From Chrysophaeum taylorii (taxonomy: Eukaryota > Sar > Pelagophyceae > Pelagomonadales > Pelagomonadaceae): a stretch of DNA of 64,000 bases. Location of the stretch: positions 62,001-126,000 of the forward strand of contig JAQMWT010000297.1 in NCBI GenBank assembly GCA_029834535.1. Reading direction: 5' to 3'. A program made the position numbers and the translations under genes. Shown in pieces: positions 21,199 through 30,280 of the stretch (positions are counted from its first letter, which is position 1; the number at the start of each line of letters is the position of its first letter). The notes under the pieces are model-generated. The model made no database searches. It saw only the letters and a list, made by a program, of their open reading frames with translations, and was not told where the DNA came from.

Positions 21199-21614
21199 CT
21201 TTTCTAGGGTTTAGGGAATTGTGTTTTTTAAAGAGGGTTATTAAGGAGAAAAACAAACTCAAGGGGTTTAAGACTAAACTCAAAGCTTAAAGGCGGAGTG
21301 GGCAGCTTAGAGTGGTCAATAGGGTAGGACAATAATGACCAACATCGTAATTAAATAATGGACAACGAGCGCTCGCTCGCTCATCACGCGCCTCAGCATA
21401 ATATCGCGCGCCAGCCAGCCAGCCAGCCCGAGGTAGAAAAAAAAAGGGCTCCTCCGTCAGCAGCTCAGATCCCTATCTCGCATGTGTGAAGCTGATTAGA
21501 TGTATCGTTTGCGGCAGCTCGCCCATCATCTCGGAGGTCCATATCCCCATCAGGCTACTAAAATAAAACCCCTAAAGAGTCGACGAGGATCGGCGGCCAA
21601 AAAAATACGAATTG
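21199..21614. other. Intergenic DNA upstream of the BT1 gene
   Basis: Contains a CAGC-type short repeat (GCCAGCCAGCCAGCC near 21413) and AT-rich tracts. It should hold the BT1 promoter and the mtnK 3' end. No clear motif. Confidence 0.4.
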
Positions 21615-22710
21615 CTAATTGGAGGGAGTGGCGGGCGTGGCGAAGACGTGGGCGTCGTAGGCGTCATCGAGGGAAATGAGAAAGTCCGGGAGGCCCGAGG
21701 GGGGGTGTTTGAGGAGGAGAGCGCCGAGGTCGAGGACGAGGAGGTCGATCGAGTTGCGGAGGGCGGGGTCGGATATTTCGGAGAGGTCTGGGACGGAGGC
21801 CGCGCCGAGGACGCGGCGCATGAGCTCGCAGGCGCAGAGGATGACAGCCTCCGGGAGGACTTGGAGGTCGCCGTAGGCGGTCCAGAGAGCGGATATCGCG
21901 TCCTTAGCCTTGCGGCGGCGGAGCGCGGCGTCGTCGGGGGTCGCCCAGGCCGTCGAAGCACAGTAAGCGAAGACGTAGCCGGCCGTCGCGAAGGCGAGAT
22001 CAAAGCCCCTGGGGCCAACGAAAGCGAACTCGGCGTCGATCGCTACGACGGTCTCGCCGTCGGTCATCAAAGAACCTGCGTGCAGGTCGCCGTGCGCGAG
22101 GCAGTCCCGCTTGTCGAAGATCGCCCGCGCTTTCTTCAAGGCCTCCAAAAAGCCGGGATCCTGCCGCAAGTGAGCGGCGCGGAGGCCGAGGGGAGGCTCG
22201 AGGGAACGATTCGTAGGATCGTCGACGAAGGGTTTCGCGAAGACGTAGTCCCTAATGATTCCGCGCATCGCCGCGTTGTTGTCGGGGAGCCAGTCGTAGG
22301 TCGTGTCCTGGGGGAGCCGGCTGACGGCGGCGCCGATCTTAGCGGCGAGCCGCGCGTCGACGCGGCCTGCCGCGAGTTCGTCGCGGAGCAAGACGAACGA
22401 TTTGAGGTCCTGCATGATGGCCACGCACCTATCCTTATCGAAGTGCAGGACCTCGGGGGCGAACCCGACGCGATGGAACTCTCGGAGGGCCGCGACCTCC
22501 ACAGCTATCCGTTGCGCCGTGAGTCCAAAGTCTTTACCGAGGCATTTAATGTACTCGGGGGCTTGCTTGACGAACACGGACCCCTTCTCTCCTTCGACGC
22601 GCCACGCGTAGTTCAGATTCCCCCCCGACGATCTCCGTCGCGGTGAAGGGGGGGGCCTCCAACACCCCCAAAGACTCGACGTACTCGGATACGCTCTCGG
22701 TGGTCAGCAT
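21615..22710 (-). CDS. mtnK: S-methyl-5-thioribose kinase, with an apparent one-base frameshift
   Basis: Phosphorylates methylthioribose at C1 with ATP in the methionine salvage pathway. The main frame has VFVKQAPEYIKCLGKDFGLT near the N-terminus, HGDLHAGSLM (catalytic loop) and AIDAEFAFVGPRGFDLA (metal-binding loop), all close to the MtnK form of the APH-kinase fold. The longest intact frame starts at 22577. However, the upstream ATG at 22708-22710 gives MLTTESVSEYVESLG, and the conserved GGNLNYAWRV box follows only if one base is skipped in the seven-C run at 22620-22626. The gene would then encode about 364 residues, near family length. The neighbour upstream on the same strand is NCBP3. 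Confidence 0.88.
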
Positions 22711-22750
22711 CGTAGTGGTTTGCTACTAGGGTTTCCGGTTAGACCGCTAC

Positions 22751-23108
22751 TAACTAAACTAACTTCAGACCTCTCCCGAGCATGATGGGAGCCAGGTGGG
22801 ATTGAGAGGAGCCAGTCCGGAATCACGGGCCTGTAGACGAGGAGCGCCGAAAGGTCGGTCGGCGGAGAGTGACCATCAAGCTTGTCGCCATGCGACGAGG
22901 AGACCGCGATGTGACTGACAACCAACTCGTCGATAACCTTCCGTCTTCGCCCCCCGGCCATACCCCGTCCCACTGCGAACGTTCCGGCTGCCAACCGGCC
23001 CGCCCGGGAGGCGAATAGGTGCCAACCTACGCCGGGAGGGCGGATGCCCTCGCAAGGCTCAGGATTCATGAGGCACCGTCCTCCATCGCAACCGCAGTCG
23101 GCGATCAG
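22751..23108 (-). repeat. SINE-like element, copy B, at the end of the NCBP3 gene
   Basis: About 358 bp, nearly identical to copy A at 9853-10208. It is flanked by a perfect 14-bp direct repeat GGTTAGACCGCTAC (22737-22750 and 23109-23122), as made by target-primed reverse transcription. On the minus strand it would end in GTTAGTTTAGTTA, a short tandem tail. The duplicated target contains the last codons and stop of NCBP3, so the gene kept its stop. Confidence 0.82.
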
Positions 23109-23110
23109 GG

Positions 23111-24010
23111 TTAGACCGCTACGTAGCGCCGTTTCTTCTTTGGCGGGGGGCGTTCGAGCAGGACATCCTCCTCGCGCGCGTAGCGGCACAAGAGCCGCGT
23201 TCCGTAGGCCCCCTTCTTGCCCCACTTGTCATCCCGCGCCTTGCGGACGGGGCTGCTCAGGAGTCGCCACGCGCTCAAATCCACTTGTTGTTGTTGTTGC
23301 AGCCCTAGGGACGCGGGGGCCGGGGGGATTTCAACCGTCAGGGCCGCCATCGCGCGCCCGGCCGTGTGTTGCTCGGCGAACCACACGTTGCACGCCTCAT
23401 CTCCGAGCCACTCGACGTAGGTCGGGGAATATCGCCCAAAGTGGGCTAGCAGATCTGCAGACCGGAGCTTCTTGAACGAACCGCGGTCGACTGGCAGGAC
23501 GCGCGCGCGTGCAGCCGCTCGGACGTTTCCGCCGCCGCTGTCTCGCGGCCCTCGTCGACGCCGTAGAGCTGCGATGCCTCGAGCTGCAACGCGGCGAGCG
23601 TCGCACTAAACCGCGCCCACGCGACGCCCCCCTCGGCGCCCGCCACCCCGAAACGTGCGAGCCGCTTCGCCCGCTTCTCCGCCTCTTCTTCGTCCCTCTT
23701 CGCCGCGGCGAGCTTCTCGGGCTCCCACCGCGAAAGGCGAGCTTCGCGCTTCGACAACTCCTCTGGACTCGTCACGTCGAACCCCGTCACCACACCCCGG
23801 CCCACCCTCGACAACGACTTCTTGTACAGCGACCACGGCACTTTTTTTTTGCGGTTTCTCCTCCTCTTGTGACGGCGACCCATCCTCTCCTGGTGATGGC
23901 TCCGCCCTCTCAAGCTCCGCGTCGATGTCAAAGTCCTCGACGTTGTCGTCGTCGGCTACTCCTACATCTTCCCCAGCTCCGGCCAAGAGCTCTTCTACGT
24001 CCTCCTCCAT
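23111..24010 (-). CDS. NCBP3-like nuclear cap-binding protein, two apparent frameshifts
   Basis: The N-terminus MEEDVEELLAG is acidic. Next comes GVVTGFDVTSPEELSKREAR, like the ITGIDVTSKEA...R motif of NCBP3 (C17orf85/ELG). Later, LYGVDE and then LRSADLLAHFGRYSPTYVEWLGDEACNVWF match its RRM-like domain (GVDxMST...YF..Y.P..IEWLDD..CNV.W). NCBP3 binds capped mRNA and links it to export. The basic tail PPPKKKRRYVAV may be a nuclear localisation signal. The frame changes at the nine-T run near 23841-23849 and again between about 23480 and 23560, near a GC dinucleotide run. Ordered conservation across the breaks suggests assembly errors in a live gene of about 300 residues. The stop at 23111-23113 lies in the SINE target duplication. 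Confidence 0.75.
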
Positions 24011-24109
24011 CTCCTACAACAGATGTTTGTCTGTTTGTTTCCATATGGATGGATGTCCGTTGGGAAACGTTTGTCTGTGTCTATTGAGGGTTTGGGCTCA
24101 GGTAGGCGA

Positions 24110-24330
24110 GCCAAACACATTGATCCTCGGCGACGACCTCGCAGACTACTATTTCCACGACCCGCGGCGGCTCTTTCAGCGCGCCATTCTCACGCCCCGT
24201 CGAAACGATGCTGTCGATGCTGACAACGCGCGCATGACCGCGGCTTTTTTTTCCCGGAGACGAGGCGTCGGAGTTCTTTTCGGCCGACTAGGTTGGGTCG
24301 GAAGACGACGCCTCGCTTCTCTTCTGATGA
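24110..24330 (+). pseudogene. Helitron helicase fragment, second copy
   Basis: The plus strand reads LADYYFHDPRRLFQRAIL, then TPRRNDAVDADNARMTAAFF, nearly the same as the minus-strand remnant at 6420-6600. CAGA/TGTC simple repeats accompany both. It is a small piece ending abruptly near 24330, 5' of the FCF1 3' end. Confidence 0.7.
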
Positions 24331-24439
24331 CAAGGAGAAATCCTCCAGGTGCGTGCCGTCAGGTACAGAGTCTTTTGCTTAATTAGCAGAAGCTCTGTTC
24401 CTCGTTGTCAGTGTGAAACCTTCCATGGTATCTATCTAA

Positions 24440-24610
24440 TGTCCCTGAGGAGTTAGGAGCCTAATAATAAATAAACCCCTGCCTTGTAGCATGTGACAAG
24501 CAGAATGGTCTGTACACGCCGAAGACCGCACGCGGTCTCTACCATGTACCCGAAGAGAGAATAAAATCTCTCCACAGGCTGCGCAGCACGAAACTGTGTG
24601 AGGTTTAACA
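24440..24610 (+). repeat. Possible solo LTR or LTR fragment
   Basis: A 171-bp stretch starting TGTCCCTGAG and ending GGTTTAACA, containing an AATAAA within a short hairpin (GAGAG...CTCTC). It is followed by TTTGGGCGCAGG, reminiscent of a primer-binding site. A weaker echo (GACATTTGGGACCAGGT) lies at 24718. No second LTR or target duplication found, so this is tentative. Confidence 0.25.
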
Positions 24611-24842
24611 TTTGGGCGCAGGTAGGAGCCTGCACTTGGAGAACACGACCGGGCGACAGCGAGTGTTTGCGAGGGGACCGGGTCGAAGTGAGCGCGCACG
24701 AACCTTTGTGGGGTTGGACATTTGGGACCAGGTGAACTTATTAGTGGCCTGCACTTGTCCGATTATTCTATGGACGACCTCTCTTTTAGGAGTATGACCT
24801 TAGCAGTATGGCCTTTCCGACGGACGCTTATTACCTACCTAC

Positions 24843-25448
24843 CTACCTCTTGGCGCCCAAGGCCTCGGGCATGCGCTCGATGGTGTACTTGCGGGCCGAA
24901 ATGTACATGATCGGGACGCCCGGGATTTTGCGGATACGTCTCTTGAGCTCCTTGTCGCAGGTGGCCACGACGAAGCAGCGGTGGACGCGGACGTGGTCGA
25001 CGATGTCGTCGTCGGCGTAGTTCTTCGGATTGTAGGAGGGCATTCGGAGGAAGCGGGGGTCTTTGGCGAGGCGGAGCGCGACCCGGTACTTCGGGCCGAG
25101 TTTCTCGAGCTCGGCCATCACCGAGTCGAGGACGACTGGAATACACTTGGCCAGCAAGCAGTCCATCATACCCTTGATGATGTCGATCTTGTTTTTGATC
25201 GAAAAATTTATGAAATTAGTGTCGACGATCACGTGGAAGGGTGGGCCGAGGGCCGCGTTGTGCGCGAAGAAGAGCGATGCCGGAGTTTGCTCGACGTTCT
25301 CGGCCTCCTTCTTCTTCTTCTTTAGCTTTTCCTCTTTTCTGGCGGCGACTAGCTGGTTTTTCTTGAGCCGCGGGTCGGAGGGGGAAATGATCTTCTTGAC
25401 GGTCGCGTGCTTGACGCGGGCGGCGCGCGCCTTCTTCGCCTTGCCCAT
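24843..25448 (-). CDS. FCF1: FCF1 rRNA-processing PIN-domain protein
   Basis: A 201-residue protein close to the usual length of FCF1, a nucleolar component of the small-subunit processome needed for early pre-rRNA cleavages. It has the family start MGKAKKAR, the DPRLKKNQ box, then FFAHNAALGPPFHVIVDTNFINF with the first PIN-domain Asp. Conserved stretches KGMMDCLLAKCIPVV, MAELEKLGPKYRVALRLAKDPRF and YADDDIVD (further acidic residues) follow. It closes with CDKELKRRIRKIPGVPIMYI. A Lys-rich segment at residues 40-47 is likely nucleolar targeting. The start is the first ATG, which leaves 164 bp to the divergent KatG gene. Confidence 0.97.
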   Translation of the reverse strand: MGKAKKARAARVKHATVKKIISPSDPRLKKNQLVAARKEEKLKKKKKEAENVEQTPASLFFAHNAALGPPFHVIVDTNFINFSIKNKIDIIKGMMDCLLAKCIPVVLDSVMAELEKLGPKYRVALRLAKDPRFLRMPSYNPKNYADDDIVDHVRVHRCFVVATCDKELKRRIRKIPGVPIMYISARKYTIERMPEALGAKR

Positions 25449-25612
25449 CGTCGACCCGAGCTCTCGATATTATTGTTGGATTTTACAACGGACCATAAAA
25501 CATCCATAGTACGGTTGGATTTTGCAACGGACCACAAAACATCTCTAGCGTTGTTGTTGTTGTTGTTGTTTGTTGTTGATTGGCTGGTGCTGCAAAGTGA
25601 GTCAGTCAGCAA

Positions 25613-27646
25613 ATGTGGAGCCTCTTGCTGGTGGCGTGGGCCGCAGACGCCGGACGGTGTCCTTTTTCGGGACAGGTGCGCAGTGATGACTACTACTCGT
25701 ACTCGGGGGACAACAGCGAGTACATCGCGAGCCTCGCCAACGTGTCGTGGGCGGCGCTGAAGGACGAGATCAAAACGTTTCTCAAAACGTCCCAAGACGT
25801 GTGGCCCGCCGACTACGGGAATTACGGGCCCCTTTTTGTTCGGCTCGCGTGGCACAACGCCGGAAGCTACCGGACGAGCGACGGGCGCGGCGGGGTCGAC
25901 GGCGCGCGGCAGCGATTTGATCCGGAACGTTCGTGGGACGACAACACGAACCTCGACAAGGCGAGGTCCCTACTGTACGACGTGAAGCGCAGGTGGCCCG
26001 AGGTGTCGTGGGGCGACCTGATCGTGCTGACGGGGAACACGGCCGTCGAGAGCATGGGGGGGCCGGCGTTAGGGTTTTGCGCGGGGCGCGTCGACGATCC
26101 TAACGGCGACGACTCGGCGTTGTTAGGCCCGACCGAGGAGCAAGAGGTGTACGCGCCGTGCCCGACCAACGGGAATTGTACGGTGCCGCTGGGGTCGACG
26201 ACGATCGGCCTGATTTACCTGAACCCCCAGGGACCCATGGGCGAGCCGGACGCGGTCAGTTCGGCGGGCGAAGTGAGGGACGCGTTTGGGCGGATGGCGA
26301 TGAACGACTCGGAAACTGTTGCGCTGATTGGCGGGGGGCACGCCTTTGGGAAGACCCACGGCGCGTGTCCCGCGGGGGCCGGCCCGAACCCCTCGGAGCA
26401 GCCCTCGGACCCCTGGCCGGGGTTGTGCGGAACGGGCAAGGGCGTCGACGCGTACACGTCGGGAATCGAAGGCCCGTGGACGTCGCGCCCGACGAGGTGG
26501 GATAACCAGTACTTCCAGCTGCTGCGGGACCTCGAGTGGACGGCCTACAAGGGGCCCGGGGATGCGTGGCAGTGGGAGGGGGGCGGCCCCCCGGCGCCCT
26601 CCCCCGACGGCAACGGCACCGAGCCGACGATGATGATGACGAGCGACGTGTCGCTCACCGCGGATGCCGCGTACGTAAAGCTCGTCGAGGAATTCGCCGC
26701 GGACATGGGGGCCTTCGAGACGGCATTTACGGCAGCCTGGTACAAGCTGATGACCCGGGATATGGGTCCCATTACGCGGTGCGCCAAGACCGACATGCTC
26801 CCCCCCCCGCAAGCGTTTCAATACCCGCTGCCGCCGTCGACGGACGCTATCTCGAATTGGACTGCCGTCCGCGTTGCTATCGAGGACGCGCTAAACAAGA
26901 CGACGCTTCCCGTGGTGGCGCGCCTGGCCTGGTCCTCGGCCTCGACTTACCGCCGTACTGATTACTTGGGTGGTGCGAACGGCGCTCGCGTCCGGTTTCC
27001 TCCGGCCAAGAATTGGCAGGCGAATTTTGGCCTCGACGTCGCGTTTCGAGCCCTCCAACCCGTCAAGGACGCCTTTGGAGACGATCTCACCTGGGCCGAC
27101 TTGATCGTCTTCGCGGGCGGAGTGGCTCTGTCGATGTCTTCCAACGGTACCTTCGAGGTGCCACCCTTCTGCCCGGGCCGTTCGGACGCGACCGACGGCT
27201 CTGGCACCGAATACCTCGTCCCGCAGCTCGTGGGCGATGCGAACGAGACTGCCCTCGAGCTCAAGGAGATCGCCGACCGCACGGGCCTCACCAACAGGGA
27301 CTACGTCGCCTTGCTCGGCGCCCGCCATTCCCTCGGCTTTGCGGTGCCTCCCTTCCGCGGCCAATGGACCCGGGACCCCTACGCGCTCGACAACGCCTAC
27401 TTTAATACTCTTCTCGACACCGCCTGGATCCGCACCGTCCTGGATACGGGGGCCACCCAGTACGTTAGCCCCGACGGAACGCTCGCGATGCAGACCACCG
27501 ACCTCAACGTCAAGTTCGACGCCGAGCTCCTCGCGATTGCCCAGGACTTCGCCGCCGACAACGCCGAGTTCCTCGCCGACCTCGCCTCCGCCTGGACCAA
27601 GCTCATGAACGCGGACCGCTTCGACAGACCGCATTGCCGACTCTAG
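25613..27646 (+). CDS. katG: Secreted catalase-peroxidase
   Basis: A bifunctional haem enzyme that breaks down H2O2 by catalase and peroxidase reactions; 677 residues, slightly shorter than typical KatG. The distal triad is R77, W80 and H81 (RLAWHNAGSYR). The proximal haem ligand is H243 (GGHAFGKTHG). The Met-Tyr-Trp adduct needed for catalase activity is kept: W80, Y202 (LIYLNPQG) and M228, with the same spacing as in bacterial KatG. The C-terminal half repeats the fold without haem residues (ARLAWSSASTYR). The N-terminus MWSLLLVAWAADA looks like a signal peptide. Extra Cys pairs and several NxT/S sites fit an extracytoplasmic protein of the KatG2 kind. Divergent from FCF1. Confidence 0.95.
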   Translation: MWSLLLVAWAADAGRCPFSGQVRSDDYYSYSGDNSEYIASLANVSWAALKDEIKTFLKTSQDVWPADYGNYGPLFVRLAWHNAGSYRTSDGRGGVDGARQRFDPERSWDDNTNLDKARSLLYDVKRRWPEVSWGDLIVLTGNTAVESMGGPALGFCAGRVDDPNGDDSALLGPTEEQEVYAPCPTNGNCTVPLGSTTIGLIYLNPQGPMGEPDAVSSAGEVRDAFGRMAMNDSETVALIGGGHAFGKTHGACPAGAGPNPSEQPSDPWPGLCGTGKGVDAYTSGIEGPWTSRPTRWDNQYFQLLRDLEWTAYKGPGDAWQWEGGGPPAPSPDGNGTEPTMMMTSDVSLTADAAYVKLVEEFAADMGAFETAFTAAWYKLMTRDMGPITRCAKTDMLPPPQAFQYPLPPSTDAISNWTAVRVAIEDALNKTTLPVVARLAWSSASTYRRTDYLGGANGARVRFPPAKNWQANFGLDVAFRALQPVKDAFGDDLTWADLIVFAGGVALSMSSNGTFEVPPFCPGRSDATDGSGTEYLVPQLVGDANETALELKEIADRTGLTNRDYVALLGARHSLGFAVPPFRGQWTRDPYALDNAYFNTLLDTAWIRTVLDTGATQYVSPDGTLAMQTTDLNVKFDAELLAIAQDFAADNAEFLADLASAWTKLMNADRFDRPHCRL

Positions 27647-29110
27647 TGCGTGGGCCCGCCTGTTTGCTTCTTGCTTTCCAACATCTCATGAACTCCTGCC
27701 TGCATATGCGTGCTAGAAAAAAAACCGCCGCCGCTGCCGCCGCCGACGCCGATCCGCCATTAATAATAAGTTCACTCGAAATTTATCGTTGATGGTTTTG
27801 TGTTGTGCCGGTCTTCTTTTCTTCCCACAACAACAACAACAACGTAAAGCCGACCGTAGATGCAATCATCGACCGAGACCGACAGCATTCGCTGTGTGTC
27901 TGCCTGTCGCGCGCTTCGAGTGCGTGCCGGCGATGGGTGCCAAGTCGCGAATTAATAACTAGACGTGGAATTGCCCTAACCAATCAGAGTACTATCCCGC
28001 CATTTATGAAAGGGCACCGACGACTGAAAGTACTCATCGCCGATCATCAAAAGAAGAGCAAAAATATCGCAACCAACCAAATTTTTTGCTCAGTCAGGAG
28101 GAGGATGTGAATTCCTCCGCGCTGCGTCGCCACCAAAGTCGTCATCAGAACGCAGCAAGAGCCGGCATCAAAGCTGTGAATGGCACCGGTCGCCATGTGT
28201 TCAAGAACAAGGTCCAAGACTGCAACGACCCGAGGAGATTCCCAATCTGTCGCAGTGCAGTGCTTATTGTAACGCCCGCGCGAGAAACATAACGTAACGC
28301 GCGGTGGAACGACGATGCACCTCGATCGATCTATCTTCTGTGATTCGAAAAGCCTATAATTGCCGTGTATATACGCTGGTTGGGGTTTAACAACGCAACG
28401 TGAGAGCACTCAATACTCCCCGCTCAGCACAGCAGCTGTCTTCGACCTTAAAGCGCCCTAGTAGCGCGCGACGCCACTCGTGGTCAAGAGCGCGAAGGGC
28501 GCCGACGTGACGACGAGCTTCGTATTATTACGGATGAGGCGTGCTGCAACATAAGGGACTGATGCAACGATGGTTTCGAGAGCACGCAGGCCTCGCTTGC
28601 ACCCTAAAGTTTTTGGTGTTTCACTGATAATTGTGCATCCGTTTGAGATGTTTTTTTTTTTCCTTCTTGGCTGGCTGCCTGTGCTACCTGTCCACCCACC
28701 ACCTGGCGTAGAAAGATGTTCGGCAATGATTTTTGATTTGCCGCATCAAGACTCTGCTGCCGATAATTCGGATTCTGAGAGAAGATCGCTCTCTCGTCGC
28801 CGCCTTGAAAGGCAAACGTAGACCCAAGGACGAGGAGAGCTCGGAAGAGAAGACTAGCCCGACGATGGTGACGAGGACACCCACAACAAGGCCTCCCGGC
28901 CTCCATGCGGCGGATGTTCAGGAAATAATAATCTTGGACTACGAGGCGAGGCGTCATCTGGAATAATATATGAGTGGAGGTTGGTACCTCGGGATGATTA
29001 CGATGACGACAATCATAATGACATCATCATGAGGAGGAGGAGGAGGAGGAGAATAATAAGTCGGAGATAATTAGGCGTGCGCTTGGTGCAGTCGGATGAT
29101 ATCGGTCGGC
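27647..29110. other. Intergenic, nothing recognised
   Basis: About 1.46 kb between the KatG and ArfGAP 3' ends. It contains CAA/TTG and GGA simple repeats (27826-27843, 29031-29051). A 77-codon frame at 28733-28966 is not convincing. No RNA gene recognised. Confidence 0.4.
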
Positions 29111-29170
29111 TCAGAAGGTCGGGCGGGGGTGATGCGCGCCGTAGTATGGTTGCTGGGGCCAAACGCCGTT

Positions 29171-29205
<35 letters not shown>

Positions 29206-29591
29206 AGGGGACCTGCTGTTGGTGGTGGTGCTGAGGCATGATTCCTCCATGCATGGGCGGCATGGGCTGCATGGGCTGGGGCATCATCATCGACTGCTGG
29301 GCATACTGCTGGTACATCAAGTTTGGGTTGTAGCCGTTGTTGAACTGCGGCTGGGGAAGGCGCGAGGGACTGAGAGTCGGCGTGACCGAGGGGTGGATGC
29401 CGCCGTAGGCGGCGGGGCTCGCGTACATGGCGAGGATTGCGTCAGAGCTCATCTTGGGGAGGTTCGGCTGCGGGCCGAAATTCGGTGTTGTTGTTGTTGT
29501 TGTTGTTGTTGTTGCTGTCGTCGTCTCGAAGGGGGCACGGTTTGGCGGCGCGGCGAACTGCGGCACCGCCGCCGGCGCTGCCGCCTTTGGT

Positions 29592-29622
<31 letters not shown>

Positions 29623-30238
29623 GTTCTTCGACGACCGAAAAGTCGAGGAGGTCGGGCTCCGCGACGGGCTCCGCGGCGGGCTCCTTTGGTGGGGCGACGG
29701 GCTTGGGCGGGGCGACGGGCTTTGGCGGGGCGACTTGGGGCTTGGGGGGGGCGACGACGGGCTTGGACGATGATAGCTTCTGGACCTCGGCCTTGCGCAT
29801 GGGGGGTTCCCCGGCGGGCACCCCGCCGCGGCGCGGGTCCTGCTCGGGCTTGCCGCGCGGCACGAATTTACAATGTTCGTACTTGTCTCGTATCCACCTC
29901 GTTAGGGCCTGAACCGTGGCGTGCTCGTCGGGGACGGCGTAGGCGCGGGGAACGTCGTGCTCAAAGTAGGCCTTGGCGTGCTTGTTTCCCCAGCGCGCCA
30001 TGCGTTGGACCTGCTCGGGCTTCCATTCGTCGAGGTTAACGCTCCGCACGAAACTCAAGTGCGTCCCGAGGTTACGGTGGATTCCGCTGCATTTGATGCA
30101 GACGAAGACGCCGATCGAAGCCGAAGCCCACCGAGGGCCCTTGGCGCCGCAGTCGGCGCACACCTGGTTCTCGGGTAGCTTGATGAGCTCGAGCAACGCG
30201 GCCTTTGGGTCCTTGTGCGACTTGCCAAACTTGCTCAT
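29111..30238 (-). CDS. ArfGAP zinc-finger protein with Asn/Gln-rich tail
   Basis: A 375-residue GTPase-activating protein for Arf-type small GTPases in vesicle traffic. The N-terminal domain (about residues 10-130) has the zinc finger CADC, 16 residues, then CIKC, and the arginine finger in SGIHRNLG. After it come NLDEWKPEQVQRMARWGN and a helical region. From about residue 150 the chain is low complexity: KPVAPPK repeats, a Gln run encoded by CAA/CAG, a Thr run and an Asn run of twelve near the C-terminus. The layout is most like the plant AGD/SMAP class, but the subfamily is uncertain. Its start codon lies only 42 bp from that of the divergent CD36-type gene. Confidence 0.93.
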
Positions 30239-30280
30239 CGCCTCTCCTCCTCAACGGATCATATCAAAAAGTAGACGACG
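30239..30280. promoter_or_regulatory. 42-bp divergent promoter region
   Basis: The whole space between the ATG of the ArfGAP gene (minus) and the ATG of the CD36-type gene (plus). No TATA box is evident. Transcription starts for one or both genes must lie within the other gene's 5' coding region or in this tiny gap. Confidence 0.6.

Noticed and set aside
28570-28966. Small genes in the KatG-ArfGAP spacer
   Set aside because: Frames of 77-117 codons on both strands with no domain, signal or composition supporting coding.
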